In this document: positions 33,205 to 44,171 of the stretch, in pieces
Numbering within the stretch: the first letter of the stretch is position 1
Layout of the letters: every line of letters begins with the position of its first letter
Source of the DNA: Tetrastigma voinierianum
Taxonomy: Eukaryota; Streptophyta; Magnoliopsida; Vitales; Vitaceae
Assembly: GCA_016808115.1 (NCBI GenBank)
Contig: JAEQBH010007413.1
Span: forward strand, 1 to 64,000
Length of the DNA stretch: 64,000 bases
Reading direction: 5' to 3'
The notes under the pieces: model-generated
Told to the model about the DNA's origin: nothing
The model's input: the letters and a program-made list of their open reading frames with translations, nothing else
Database searches by the model: none
Program-made: the position numbers and the translations under genes

Positions 33205-33600
33205 TGAAACTACCACTTTAGTGATGTGTGATGCAAGTGATTTTACCATTAGGGTAGTTCTTGGGCAAAGAGAAGATGGAAAGCCCTACATGGTTTGTTA
33301 TGTGAGCAAGACTGCGAGATGAAGCCCGGAGAATTACCGACCATGGGAATGGGGCGCTGCGTGGTCATGCCTTATCTGGTCGAGCATACTTGGTGGGGTC
33401 ATTCATTGTTATTTTTACAAACCACTATGCTTTGAATTACCTGTTAACTAAACAAGATGTTAAGGCAAGACTTATCAGGTGGGTTCTCCTGCTCCAGGAA
33501 TTTAATCTCTAAATCAAAGACAAGAAAGGGGTGGAGAATGTAGTGGCAGATCACCTCTTTAGACTGACCATAGCTCATGACTCCCACAGTCCTCCCATTA
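33205..33600 (+). pseudogene. Element D RNase H domain
   Basis: Reads VMCDASDFTIRVVLGQRED, then across frameshifts a tail with the QDVKARLIRWVLLLQEFNL-like block and IKDKKGVENVVADHLFRL. The CDASD catalytic motif is present. Confidence 0.85.
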
Positions 33601-33649
33601 ATGATGAATTTCCTGAGGAGTCTCTACTACTTGTAGAGAATGCCCCCTA

Positions 33650-34169
33650 GTATGCTCATATTGCTCATTATTTAGCAACGGGGGAGGTCCCAAGTGAATG
33701 GAAAGCACATGACAAGAAATACTTCTTCGCCAAAATTCATTCCTATTATTGGGAGGAACCATTTTTGTTCAAATACTGTGCGGATCAAATCATTAGAAGG
33801 TGTATGCTTGAAGAAGAACAATAGGGGATTCTCAGCCACTGCCATGAAAATGCTTGTGGAGGTCATTTTGCTTCACAAAAGATAGCTATGAAGGTCCTGC
33901 AATTCAGTTTCTACTGGCCATCTCTCTTCAAAGATGCTCATACCATGTGCTGATCTTGCGATCGATGCCAAACACTTAGAAAGCTTACTCACCGTAATAT
34001 GATGCCTTTGAACCCAATTTTGGTAGTAGGTCTATTTGATGTTTGGGGCATTGACTTCATGGGGCCATTCTCTACGTCTTTTGGTTATAAGTACATCTTG
34101 GTAGGGGTTGACTATGTTTCCAAGTGGGTTGAGGCTATTCCTTGCAAAAAAAATGATCACGGAGTGGTG
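33650..34169 (+). pseudogene. Element D integrase, first part
   Basis: The zinc-binding HHCC region reads SHCHENACGGHFASQKIAMK, VLQFSFYWPSLFKDAH and SCDRCQTL with one stop. The core follows: VWGIDFMGPFSTSFGYKYIL and VGVDYVSKWVEAIPC. It is interrupted at 34169 by the poly(T) of an antisense LINE and resumes at 41222. Confidence 0.88.
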
Positions 34170-34689
34170 TTTTTTTTTTTTTTGATAAATAAGCAAAGTG
34201 GTATAAATACCAAAAAGGGCTAAGCCCTAGAGTATACAGGGAGTACAAAAAGGAAAGAAAACGAAGAAAAGAGAAGAAAGGGGATAAAAACCAGCCACCC
34301 GTACACAGGACAAACTAACAAAAAGAATCCCCAGCGAAGATAACCCAGGCCCTTGAAGAGCGAACCACTCGAAGTCTAAAGAAGTGGTCGCCGCCAGAGT
34401 ACTATCTTGTTCCAGAACCACAAATTGAAAACAAAAGAATGCTTTAGCCTCTGGGCAGCTAAAGTCCCATTCCGGAAGGCTATGCGGTTTCTTTCTTTCC
34501 AAACAGGTCAAAGATGCATAGGAATGAATTCAAGTCGACTACTTTTTCCCCTGGAAATGAGCCCTTCTAACTAAGAAGCATGTCCTTGACTTCCTTAGGG
34601 AAAACCTGAGCTCAGCAAGGGAGAGGATAATATCACGGAAGGGACGAACAAATGAGCAATGGAGCGGGATGTGTGATGAATTGTTTCTT

Positions 34690-34830
34690 TAGCGCAACCA
34701 CACCAAGATCATCCTATTGAGGAAGATGTCGGCCTCTTCTTTGGGTTTGTCCGGTGTTAGGACCTTACCTGACAGCTTCCCAAACAAAAAATGAAACTTT
34801 AGAAGGGCCGAGGCCATCCAAATATGCTTA
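34690..34830 (-). pseudogene. LINE ORF2 C-terminal zinc-binding-like region
   Basis: The minus-strand frame reads FPIKHIWMASALLKFHFLFG, then KLSGKVLTPDKPKEEADIFL. This matches the zf-RVT region found after the RT in plant L1 elements. The cysteines are not clearly preserved. Confidence 0.65.
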
Positions 34831-35499
34831 ATGGGGAATCTTAAGGCAGAGCGTAAGACCAGTAGGTTATAGGCATTGCGCACTGTGAAGGTTGCATCCG
34901 CTGCTCCTTTCTAGATAACAGTATCCGGCACAGTGGAAGCCCTTTCCTTTTGAAGGACATGAAGAAGGTTCGCCACCAAATTTATCTCCTAATCATTGAA
35001 AGCTCTGACATAATTAAGATTCCAGTCGCCTTCGTCGTCCATATGGTTCCAAACCTCGACCACGATGATGGATTTATCAACAACTAACTCAAAAGGGAGG
35101 GAAGGAATGGCGAGGGTTGAGGGCCCACGAATCAGTCGAGGAATCCCAACCTGGTGTCATTACCAACCTTGAATTTCAAGTTATCTTTCACCTAAGGGGC
35201 TTCTTTTAGGATCCCTCGCCACAAGCCCACACCCAGGTCCACAGGAGTATTGACCCACAAACGAGATCATCTTTTCACGAATTTAAAGGCTTGGATCGAG
35301 GATTTCAGTGCGGAGTCCTCTTTAGAGGCAAATCTCTAAATCCATTTGCCTAACAAAATTTTGTTCAAAGACGTTAAAGATCTTAAGACAAGACCCCCTT
35401 GGCCTTTGTTATAACAGATCACATCCCAATTGACAAGGTGGGGTTTCTTGTCAAGAGTTCCATCTCCCTAAAGAAAGTTCCATTGCAATTTTTCCAACC

Positions 35500-37010
35500 G
35501 CCTTTGCTCTGAGGGAAATTGGCATTCTAACGAAAGGATAGCGGTAATGGGAGGCTAGCAAGGGTGCTCTTGATCAAAGTTAGTCTACCGCCTTTGGAGA
35601 TGTAATTTCTTTTCGAAAGGGTGAGCTTTTTTCGCATTCTTTCCTCGATAGGATCCCAGGCATCTACTGGTTTGAGGGAGCCCCTAAGGGTAGGCTTAGT
35701 AGGTGGAGGGAAGCTTCCCAATAGGGTAACCTAACACCATGGCCAAGGAATCCAAATTATCCACATCACCAACCTTGTAAATCTCACTTTTATCCAAATT
35801 AATTTTCAGGCTAGAGGAGGCTTCAAACCAAAACAACACCCATCTGAGGTAAATAAGTTGATCTTTAGAAGCTTTTCAAAAAACTAACGTGTCATCCGCG
35901 AATAGGAGGTGAGAGATGCTACAAATAGACCCCTCTCTACCAGAGAGTACATCTAGAAATGACCACCCCCGCCCTCCTTAGAAGAATACTCAGAACCTCC
36001 ATACCCAAAATAAATAGGTAAAGGAAGAGGGGATCAATATGTCTAAGACCTCTAGAACTTGAGAAGAACCCAACAGGCGTTCACCAAAACTAAAAATTTT
36101 GCAATAGAAATACACTACCAAATCCACCTCCTCCATTTCGAACCAAACCCTACTCCCTGCATAACCTTCATAAGGGAGCTGCCAATTTATGTTGTCGAAG
36201 GATTTTTCGATATCTAACTTATAGGCCACACCTTTCTCCTTTTTTTTCTGCCATGAATCAATGACCTCATTCGCTATTAGCGAAGCGTTTAAAATTTGTC
36301 GACCCCTCACAAAGGCATTTTGGGCATCAGAGACAACCATGCCAACAACCCTTCTTAAACGATTGGCCAACACCTTAGCAAGAAGCTTATAGAGGCTGCC
36401 CAACAAGCTTATAGGCCTGAAGTCCTTCCAATCCTCCTCTTCTCCTTTCTTGGGGATCAAGACCAAGAAAGTGTTATTGAGACTCCTAGTGAAGGTCCTA
36501 GACACAAAGAAGTCATGGAAAAACTCCATCATCTCTGCTTTGACAAACTACCAGGAGTCTTGCCAGAAGGTAAGAGTAAAGTCGTCGGGCCCCGAGGCCT
36601 TGTCTCCTTCCATTTCATTCAGCATAGTAAAAACTTCTTCCTCCCTAAAGGGAAGCTCTAGGATTCTAGCATCGTTCGAATTTAGAGTAGAAAAGGATAA
36701 CCCATCTAGCTCAGCCCTCCAACTTAGATTGTCAATCAACAGAGTCTAGAAAGCATGGGAGATACCCTCTCTCAACTCTCTCTCCTCAAACAACCACACA
36801 CCATTAATTTTGATTCTTGCGAGGGGTGTTTTCACGAAGCGTGTGTCCAGATGGAAAAATGAAGTGTTTCTTTCTCCCTCCTTAAGCCATGTTTCCCTGG
36901 ACTTTTGTCTCCAATGAATTTCTTCCAAAGTGGCCCAATTCTTAAAAGCATCCTTTGCCCCCTTCTTGGCCTCAATTTCCTCCATAGTCAAGTCCCTGGT
37001 TTCTTCCAAA
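35500..37010 (-). pseudogene. LINE ORF2 reverse transcriptase
   Basis: Minus-strand blocks in order: HWRQKSRETWLKEGERNTSF (about 36930-36870), a KASGPDDFTLTFWQDSW stretch (36548-36600), NTFLVLIPKKGEEEDWKDFR and PISLLGSLYKLLAKVLANRL (about 36490-36370), QNAFVRGRQILNASLIANEV, and KLDIEKSFDNINW. A FADD catalytic box is at 35891-35902, and the thumb region SKGGRLTLIKSTLASLPLPL at about 35600-35540. Stops and one rearrangement near 36050-36120 disrupt it. The wording is strongly plant L1. Confidence 0.9.
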
Positions 37011-37091
37011 TGGTCTCAAGCCTCAACTTGCGAGAGAGCCAATTTCTTCTTAGTCTCAAGCCTCCCAAAAAAGTCTTTGTTCCAAGCTTTG

Positions 37092-38775
37092 AGTAGAAGC
37101 TTTACCTCTTTCAAATTTTTTTTTTTTTTTTTTTTTGAGAGGATGAAGCTTGCGGACCCTCGTGCGGACACCTCCCACCACCAACCTTTCATCAAGTCAA
37201 GGAAGCCTTCCACATTCAGCCATATATTCTCAAAGAAAAATGGGGTAGGCCCTCTACTCCCCCCCTCCGCCCGCACTCTAATAAGATAGGGGCATGGTCA
37301 GAAGTGGGCTTAGGAAGTTTCAATTGCTCCACTTTACCGACGTGATCCAGCCAATCTTGGGAAACCAAGAAATACGTCACAGATGAGCACGAAAATGGTT
37401 GTGAGCCCTCGCTCGGGTAGAACTTACACTCCGACAGGGAAGATGTCGACCTTGACTTAAGATCATCGATCACCTGAAATCCTTCTCATGGACCGATTTG
37501 CTTTGCCCGATCTATTACGTTCAGGAAGCGGATGATGTTAAAATCTCTGGCCTTTGAAATCCTCAGTAAGCGCTCCTAATCGGCTCCTAATTCATCCCCG
37601 AAGATTTCTCTCACCAGAAGGAGGGCCAGTAGCGCCGGTAAAAACCTAGATACCACATCGATTGTGTTTTTGAGTAGAAGCTTTACCTCTTTCATTTTTT
37701 TTTTTTTATTTTAGAGGATGAAGCTTGCGGACCCTCGTGCGGACACCTCTTGCCACCAACCTTTCATCAAGTCTAGGAAGCCTTCCACTTTCAGCCAAAT
37801 ATTCTCAAAGCAAAACAGGGTAGGCCCTCCTCTTCCCCCTTCTGCCGCCCACACTCTAATAGGATAAGGGCATGGTTAGAAGTGGGCTTAGGAAGTTTCA
37901 GTTGCTTCACTTTGCCGACGTGATCCAGTCAATCTTGGGAGAGCAATGCGTCGGAGATGAGCGATAATGGTTTGTGAGCCCCGCTCGAGGTGAACTTACC
38001 TCGACGAGGGGAAGATCGACCCGACTCAAGATCATCAATCACCTCAAAACCTTCTCATGAATGGAGTTGCTTGCCTTGATCTATTACGTTCAGAAGGAAA
38101 GCGGATGATATTAAAATCTCCCCCAACGCACCAAGGATCCTCCCATAAGCCTCTAATCGCTCCTAATTCATCCCAAAGAAGATTCCTCTCGCCATGAAAA
38201 AGAGGATCGTAAATGCCAGTAAAAACCTAGATAAACCCATCGATTGTGTTTTTGAGTAGAAGCTTTACCTCTTTCATTTATTATTATTTTTTTTTTAGAG
38301 GATGAAGCTTGCGGACCCTCGTCGCGGACACCTCCACGCCTGACCTTTCATGGTCTGGAAGCCTTCCCCCCATATAGCTCGCCTCTAATGAGTTAGGGGC
38401 ATGGTCGAGTGGGCTTAGGAAGTTCGGTTCTCCGCTCTTGGGCGTGATCCGGTAATCTTGGGGCTTAAAAATACGTCCCGAATGAGCGATAATGGTTACA
38501 TGAGCCCACTCTAGGTGAACTTACCTCCTAATAGGGGAAGATCGACCAACTAAAGATCATCAATCACCTCCAAAAACCTTCTCATGGACCGATTTAGCCT
38601 GCCCGATCTATTACGTTCAAAAGGAAAGCGGATGATATTAAAATCTCCCCCAACGCACCAAAGATCCTCCCATAAGCCTCTAATCGCTTCTAATTCATCC
38701 CAAAGAAGATTCCTCTTGCCACTAGAAAGAGGATCGTAAACGCCAGTAAAAACCCAGATAAACCCATCTATCGGT
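37092..38775. repeat. Tandem triplication (about 580-bp unit) within the LINE endonuclease region
   Basis: AGTAGAAGCTTTACCTCTTT starts units at about 37092, 37671 and 38254. Each has a T-run of about 10-22, then GAGGATGAAGCTTGCGGACC. Units 1 and 2 end in CATCGATTGTGTTTTTG immediately before the next unit; unit 3 runs into unique endonuclease sequence near 38775. Each unit repeats the block encoding GDFNIIRF and the SDHAPI region (minus strand), so the endonuclease C-terminal half is present three times. Confidence 0.88.
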
Positions 38776-39060
38776 TCTCGCCGCACGAGATCGGTAAGGC
38801 CCACCATCTTATCCAAGAAAGACTAAACTCTTTTATCTTAAACGCATAAGCAACCCCACTCCCCCACTACAGAGCCCTTGGCATTCAAAGCTCCCAATCA
38901 AGAAACATACCGCAACCCAAACTCCTAATGGCTTTAGGAAGACATGTAACTCCATCTGGTCTTCTATATGCAAAAAGATCCAACCTTGACTTCTCAAAAG
39001 GGCCTTGATAATTCTACTGGAACTATCTTAACACCTCTAACATTCCAACTCAATTTTCAA
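38550..39060 (-). pseudogene. LINE ORF2 endonuclease, N-terminal part
   Basis: The minus strand reads a damaged start near 39060 (an LKIELEC-like version of the usual MKIISWNVRGL) and RIIKALLRSQGW. The open stretch 38816-38550 has FIWVFTGVYDPLSSGKRNLL and WCVGGDFNIIRFPFERN. This is the apurinic-type endonuclease of L1 elements, which nicks the target for priming. The copy is inactive because of stops and the downstream triplication. Confidence 0.82.
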
Positions 39061-39769
39061 AGTCATCGATAAACCTCTCTTTCCCTACACAGAAAGCCAT
39101 TTTAATAACCATATACCTATTTCAGAGTTAATGGAAAATGCAGCATTTAAATTCCCTTTGATATGGTTTTCCGAGACTTTAATGAGTCTTTCCCTTTTCG
39201 CTAAGTAAGCTTTGGAAGAATTTGAGGATTTCCTTTTTCATGCCAGACATGGAGAAGCTTAAGAACATGCTAAACTCTTCAAACTTATTTTATCCCAAAG
39301 AATCGATTTGTACTGGCCCTGTGAGGGAACCATCTCCACATATTTTTCTCTGAGTTCTACAAAAGAAGGCCCCATGGACTCCTTAGGATTCTTACTTGGG
39401 TAGCTAATCAATGGAAAGTTCTCTGCCTGACAATGGGCAGAGGTCAAAACCCTCAAATTCTGTTTCATTGTGAACACTACAATCATGATGATTAATCAAG
39501 TTAGAATTTTTTTATAAATTAAAGCTAGCCTGAAAACTAGCGTAACATTCCCCCCCGGGTAAACAAAATCCTCCGACGGAGGAATCTTGCCAAAACAGTA
39601 GAAAGAAGAAGAGTAGAAGGGGCCTTATACCTATCGAGATCTATTTCCGAAGACTCCTTGCGCATCAATAATCTAAATTATCAGGTTTGAATAGGTTAAA
39701 GGCTTACGGGCTTAGGACCAAAGCCCACACCGACGCCTAGGGGCCTAATATCGCTGGGGCTGAAGGGGC

Positions 39770-41160
39770 CAACTAAAACGGTCGACATAGTGGTATTCCA
39801 TACCCAAAGGCCTCAGTATATCCTACCAATAACCCGAATTCCGCAAAATGTGATGCCCTAACTTCATCTTCTCCTGATGCACCTGCTCCTCGACTGACGA
39901 GCCTCCAACCTGCCCTCGCATTAGTATTTTGGGCAACACGCCAAGGCCCCCGCCTAACGCTCTCCTCAATGCGTGGATTATCAACTTCTTCCCCCCTCTC
40001 ACTAGGACTGTAACTCTGCACCTCCATCTCCGGCAGTTCCATGGGAGCAACTTCCCACCAAAGCTGAATTTCTACCTTCTTCTTTCCCATATTTATCTCC
40101 AACACCCTTGGAAGTCTTCCTTCCTCCACTCGAATAAGAATACTGTAAACTAATGAAGAAATGAGAAAGCCCTATTACTCTTGTCGACTGTAAGGAAATC
40201 CTCTGTGTGTCGCTTCAATTTTTCAAGATTTTCGCTACCATCGATGGACTGAGGCCCAAAAGTCTTACCCACAAGTCCTTCGACTCTTCTCGGGTTAAAT
40301 CGACACCCATCAAGGGTTTCCACGACGGCCTCGACCCCAAAGCTTAAGCTCCTTAAACCTTTCGTGAGAACCTCAACTCGTCCCTCTCGCTGAAAACTCC
40401 ACAAGAAGACCTTCCATTACCCGATCGTACAACCCTAAGTCACCCGCTGGCCCAACCCTTACACATCTCCTCCCCTGCCTCTTCTAGATCTAAAGGAAAA
40501 GGATTAAGACTTCCCACTAAGTATCGGTCCAACTGAGAGAGGAGTTTGGCACTTTCTTGTTCTTTGATCTCAACTTTTTCTCCCTTTGAATGGAAAAGAG
40601 GCTATTTTAGAACCTCGACGAACTATCGGCCCTTTTCTGCAGCTTTTAGCATTTGCGCACCCACCTTCCATGTCTTCCTCTCCACTTCTCTTCACTCATC
40701 CACTTTACCATTTTGAAGCTCTATCATCGTTCTTACCCCTAACTCCCTCAATATTTCCTCCATTTCGCACCACCCTTCTTTTTGCCTCCCTGTCAGAATG
40801 AAAAGAGAGAACTCTTTCCCTTTTAGGGTAAAAAAACCCTAGTGGATTAAAAGGGCCCGCCTTGCCTGTATTTGCCATCTCATACCTTCTACCTTCCTCC
40901 TTCCAGCTCTAAGCCCACTACTCTTCCCTCAGTTCATGGGAGCTTCTTTCAATTCCTTCCAAGAAGAAGCCTAGGCTGGCAGGACTGAGCCATACCCAAG
41001 AAGAAAGATGTCGTCTTCTCTCCTCGATGACACCTCTAGGAAAACCTTTCAGCCTCCCTAGATCTATGATGAAAGTTTTTGCTTCCACCAAAGCCACCCT
41101 TCCCGCCCCTCGCTGCCGCCGATATGTATTCCTCCCTTTCACGATGAGACTTTCCACTCA
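39770..41160 (-). pseudogene. LINE ORF1 (nucleic-acid-binding protein)
   Basis: The minus-strand segment 41157-40918 reads RGAGRVALVEAKTFIIDLGR, then HLSSWVWLSPASLGFFLEGI, resembling the start of plant LINE ORF1 (DUF4283 type). 40404-40150 and 40129-39773 continue the domain with VVETLDGCRFNPRRVEGLVG and EEGRLPRVLEINMGKKKVEI-QLWWEVAP. The last two blocks are highly characteristic of plant L1 ORF1. 39259-39486 is a short open stretch between ORF1 and ORF2. ORF1 would bind LINE RNA. Confidence 0.72.
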
Positions 41161-41221
41161 TTCTACTCAGTATTTTTTCCATACCCACTAGGATCTCTTT
41201 GAAAGCTGGCCTTTTGAAATC

Positions 41222-41900
41222 ATCACAAGGTGGTGCTTAAATTTCTAAAGGAGAATATCTTCTCCGTGACTGAGTGCCTAACCCATAATCGCGATGGAGG
41301 TACCCATTTCAGATTAAACCCCTTTGAAACCCTTAGCTAAATATGAAACAAAAAGTGGCCACTCTTACCATCCTCAAACCAAAGGGACAAGTTTAGCTAG
41401 CTAACAGAGAGATTAAGACCAATCTTGATGAAGGTGGTGAATCAGTAAAAAATATTGGTCCTCAAGCTGCTGAGCTCATCAGCATATAGAATAGCTTTCA
41501 AGACCATTCTTGGGATGTCCCCATATCGGCTAGTCTATGGAAAAGCATGCCACCTCCCTGTGAAAATTGAATACAAGCATGGTGGGCAATTAAAAAGCTC
41601 AACATGGATTTGGAAAGACCCGGCCTAAAGAGGTTTCTTGACCTCAATGAGTTAGAGGAACTAAGGAATGATGCTTACCTGAACTCCAAGATTGCCAAGG
41701 AAAGATCGAAGAAATGTGCACGATCAAATGGTGGCTCGAAAAAATTAGATAAAGTCCCACTCTATGATTCCAAGCTTCATATTTTTCTAGGAAAACTCAA
41801 GTCGAGGTGGATTGGTCCTTTCACCATTCTCTGTTTATCCCACGAGCTGAACTCCTCATCCAAATGAGAGCCAAACTTCTTTTAAAGTGAATGGCCACCG
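41222..41900 (+). pseudogene. Element D integrase, second part
   Basis: Resumes after the LINE with a KFLKENIFS-like block and a damaged GGTHF motif near 41300. It then reads SWDVPISASLWKSMPPPCEN-like wording (frameshifted version of MSPYRLVYGKACHLPV, about 41517-41565), LNELEELRNDAYLNSKIAKE and the GPY/F-like KLKSRWIGPFTIL (41604-41867). The end of pol is near 41900. Confidence 0.85.
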
Positions 41901-42498
41901 CCGCTCTAAGCCATACGCGACCCTTTCGATTAAAGACAAGAGGAGCTCACCTTGAACCCTCGAATAACGGTACCTGTTAATGGACTCAATCTCCCGAGAT
42001 CGCAAAGTCTGGCTCTGTTTTTGTTGTATTTTCATACTCATTTACATTATTCAAATTTTTCCTTAAATTTTCTTAATTTAATCTTAATTTAACTCCTATT
42101 TCTTCTTTCTCATATTTATTTCCAAATTTTGTGTTCACTATTTGTAGGAAGTTGCTATATTTCTGAAGTAGGGGAATTCCAAATGGGCCGAACCACTAAA
42201 CATCAATTGTGTTTACCCAACATGCAAGAAGGGTTGCAAATTGAATCTCCCGCCTTCCTATTTCCAACACCCTACATTTTGTGCCAGCCTTTACGCCAGT
42301 TCCGTTTTTGGCACCCCTGACTTTTGTTCCCAACGCCTGCGATTCTGCACCACCATTTGATCCTCCACCTCCCCACCCATCGGCATCCCCTCTCCTTAAA
42401 AAAACCCCCCCTCCTCCTTCTTTTTGCACCTACACCTTCTCCCTCTCCTCATCCTCTCTTGCAACTCTCCTAAAGCCCTACCCCTTCAGCTTGTAGTC
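41901..42498 (+). other. Element D leader of the 3' ORF, candidate splice acceptor
   Basis: Noncoding. A pyrimidine-rich run from 42090 leads to TTCACTATTTGTAG (ending near 42149), which looks like a plant 3' splice site. A CT-rich leader (42400-42480) precedes the ATG at 42499. No TGTCGCGACA array or obvious TATA box is present, unlike element B. Confidence 0.4.
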
Positions 42499-44171
42499 AT
42501 GGCTAGAACCAGAGGAGGGCACAACTCTTCATCTCATCCCCGTCCGAGGCCTTCCTCCCCTATCTAGACTAATCTCACTGCTACTCAAATTTCTCATTAA
42601 AGTGTCGAGTTTACTGAAGCCATTGCTCCCGCCTGCCACACCCCACCATCTCCCATAGTGCGTAGGTATACCACCAGGGCTAGTCCAGCCCCCACATCTC
42701 AACCTCACCCATGGCCTGCACCTAAACAGCCTCCATCCAAGTGGGCCAAGACCTCACTCGTGAATCTTCTAACAACTGCTTCAAGTGCCTCAACAACCTT
42801 CACCCTTACTAAGGGCAGCTTCTACCATTCCTTAGTCAGACTCTCCTAACTCCACCATCAGAAGGCCACTATTCCCCTATGCCCCAATAGCAAGGAACAC
42901 GGACTACAACAGCAAGGAGTTCCATGATGAGAAATTCTATGACATCTCGACCTTTTCCAATCAGCCTGAGTTCCTGGATTTAATGGCACTCATTCATCGC
43001 TACTCTCTCGAGCCGTTTATAACCTCGCGCATATTCTTCTACTCGAGAGTAATGATCGATTTTTACCAGACTATGACATTACAAGGTGAGCGCCACCCTA
43101 CTGCCCTTCATTTCTCCATTGATGGTCGGTTAGGGCATATTGAGAGCTGTCGATATAGCTGCCGCGTTTCAACTTCAAGTGACCCTTGCAAATTCGATAG
43201 AATTCGCCTCGAGAGATGGTCTAGGTTCTCTCCCAACACACATCCACTGGGCCTATACTTTACCAGAGGTAGCTTCCTTCAGGAATGCTCTTTGTGGACT
43301 ATGTGATGCGTTCCAACCTGTTCCCATCAGAACATACGCATAAATGGCCAAAGCATCCTTAAGGTGTGTTATTCCACATCTCGAGGGCTTCGGTCTTAAG
43401 AATCGGGATCTCATCATGCCAGCTTTGTTCCACTTCGAGGAGAAGGTCCATAGAAAGAACCTAAGCAGGGTCTAGGCCATTCTACTGTTATTCCCACGGC
43501 TGCTCTCCTATGTCTTGGAGCAACTTGGCTTTCCTGCTAAGCAGCATCACGAGCGCCGTCGTGATTACGAGGCCACCTTCACACTCGAGAAATGGCAGTT
43601 TGTGGCTGAAGGTCCTCCTCTTCCTACATCTCCTGTTGTTGAGGAGGATTAGTAAGGAATTCGCCCTTGCCCAGGAATCTCATAACCCAATGTCACCAGC
43701 TCATCCTCCTCCACCCATGCCATCAAAGATCAAGACAAAGACTCTAAAAAGCCCCATCACCCCCTCCAACTCCTACTACTCAAAGTTAACCTCAAGATAT
43801 CTGCACCACCCGTGGAGCTTTGTCCATTTTCAGACAAAGACTTCCTAACGACATGCAAGGACAGGCTTAATTTCGCTAAGCTACATCATTAAATCCTTGT
43901 TGCTGCCCACATTATCATGGACAAAATAGATGAATCACATGCAGGCTTCATCCTTACTCAAATTCAAGAGCACCTAGACTTACCACCCATCCCGATCACC
44001 CCTATAAGATCTTCAGCAGCGGTCCAAGAATTCCACTGCCAGCCCCACCACCAACAAAACAGCCTACGCTGATCATCCTACCATTCCATCAAAGGATGAG
44101 GATGAGGTTCCACCCTCTACACCTACTTGAGGAGGTATCACTTCCTCCTTTAAGTTTCCCTCATGAGCTAC
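42499..44171 (+). pseudogene. Element D 3' ORF (MARTRG type, plant transposon protein domain)
   Basis: It starts MARTRGGHNSSSHPRPRPSS, a proline/serine-rich basic N-terminus. The central domain, spread over frames, includes YDISTFSNQPEFLDLMALIH, RVMIDFYQTMT, ALHFSIDGRLGHIE, a VTLANSIEFASRDGL stretch, and LIMPALFHFEEKVHRKNLSR followed by LLFPRLLSYVLEQLGFPAKQ. I recognise this as the 3' ORF common in grapevine Athila/Tat elements; its role is unknown. The end is interrupted by element E at 44172, and the tail continues at 51624. Confidence 0.82.

Larger units (their letters stand above)
34170..41221 (-). mobile_element. L1-type LINE, near full length, antisense in element D integrase
   Basis: The 3' end is a poly(A) tail, seen as T(14) at 34170-34183. 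The element then reads on the minus strand from ORF1 (about 41160-39770) through endonuclease and RT to a zf-RVT-like region (34690-34830). Target-site duplication: ATCACGGAGTGGTG at 34156-34169 and ATCACAAGGTGGTG at 41222-41235, two mismatches in 14. The duplicated bases belong to the integrase frame of D, which resumes on the far side. The length is inflated by an internal triplication. Both ORFs carry stops. Confidence 0.9.
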
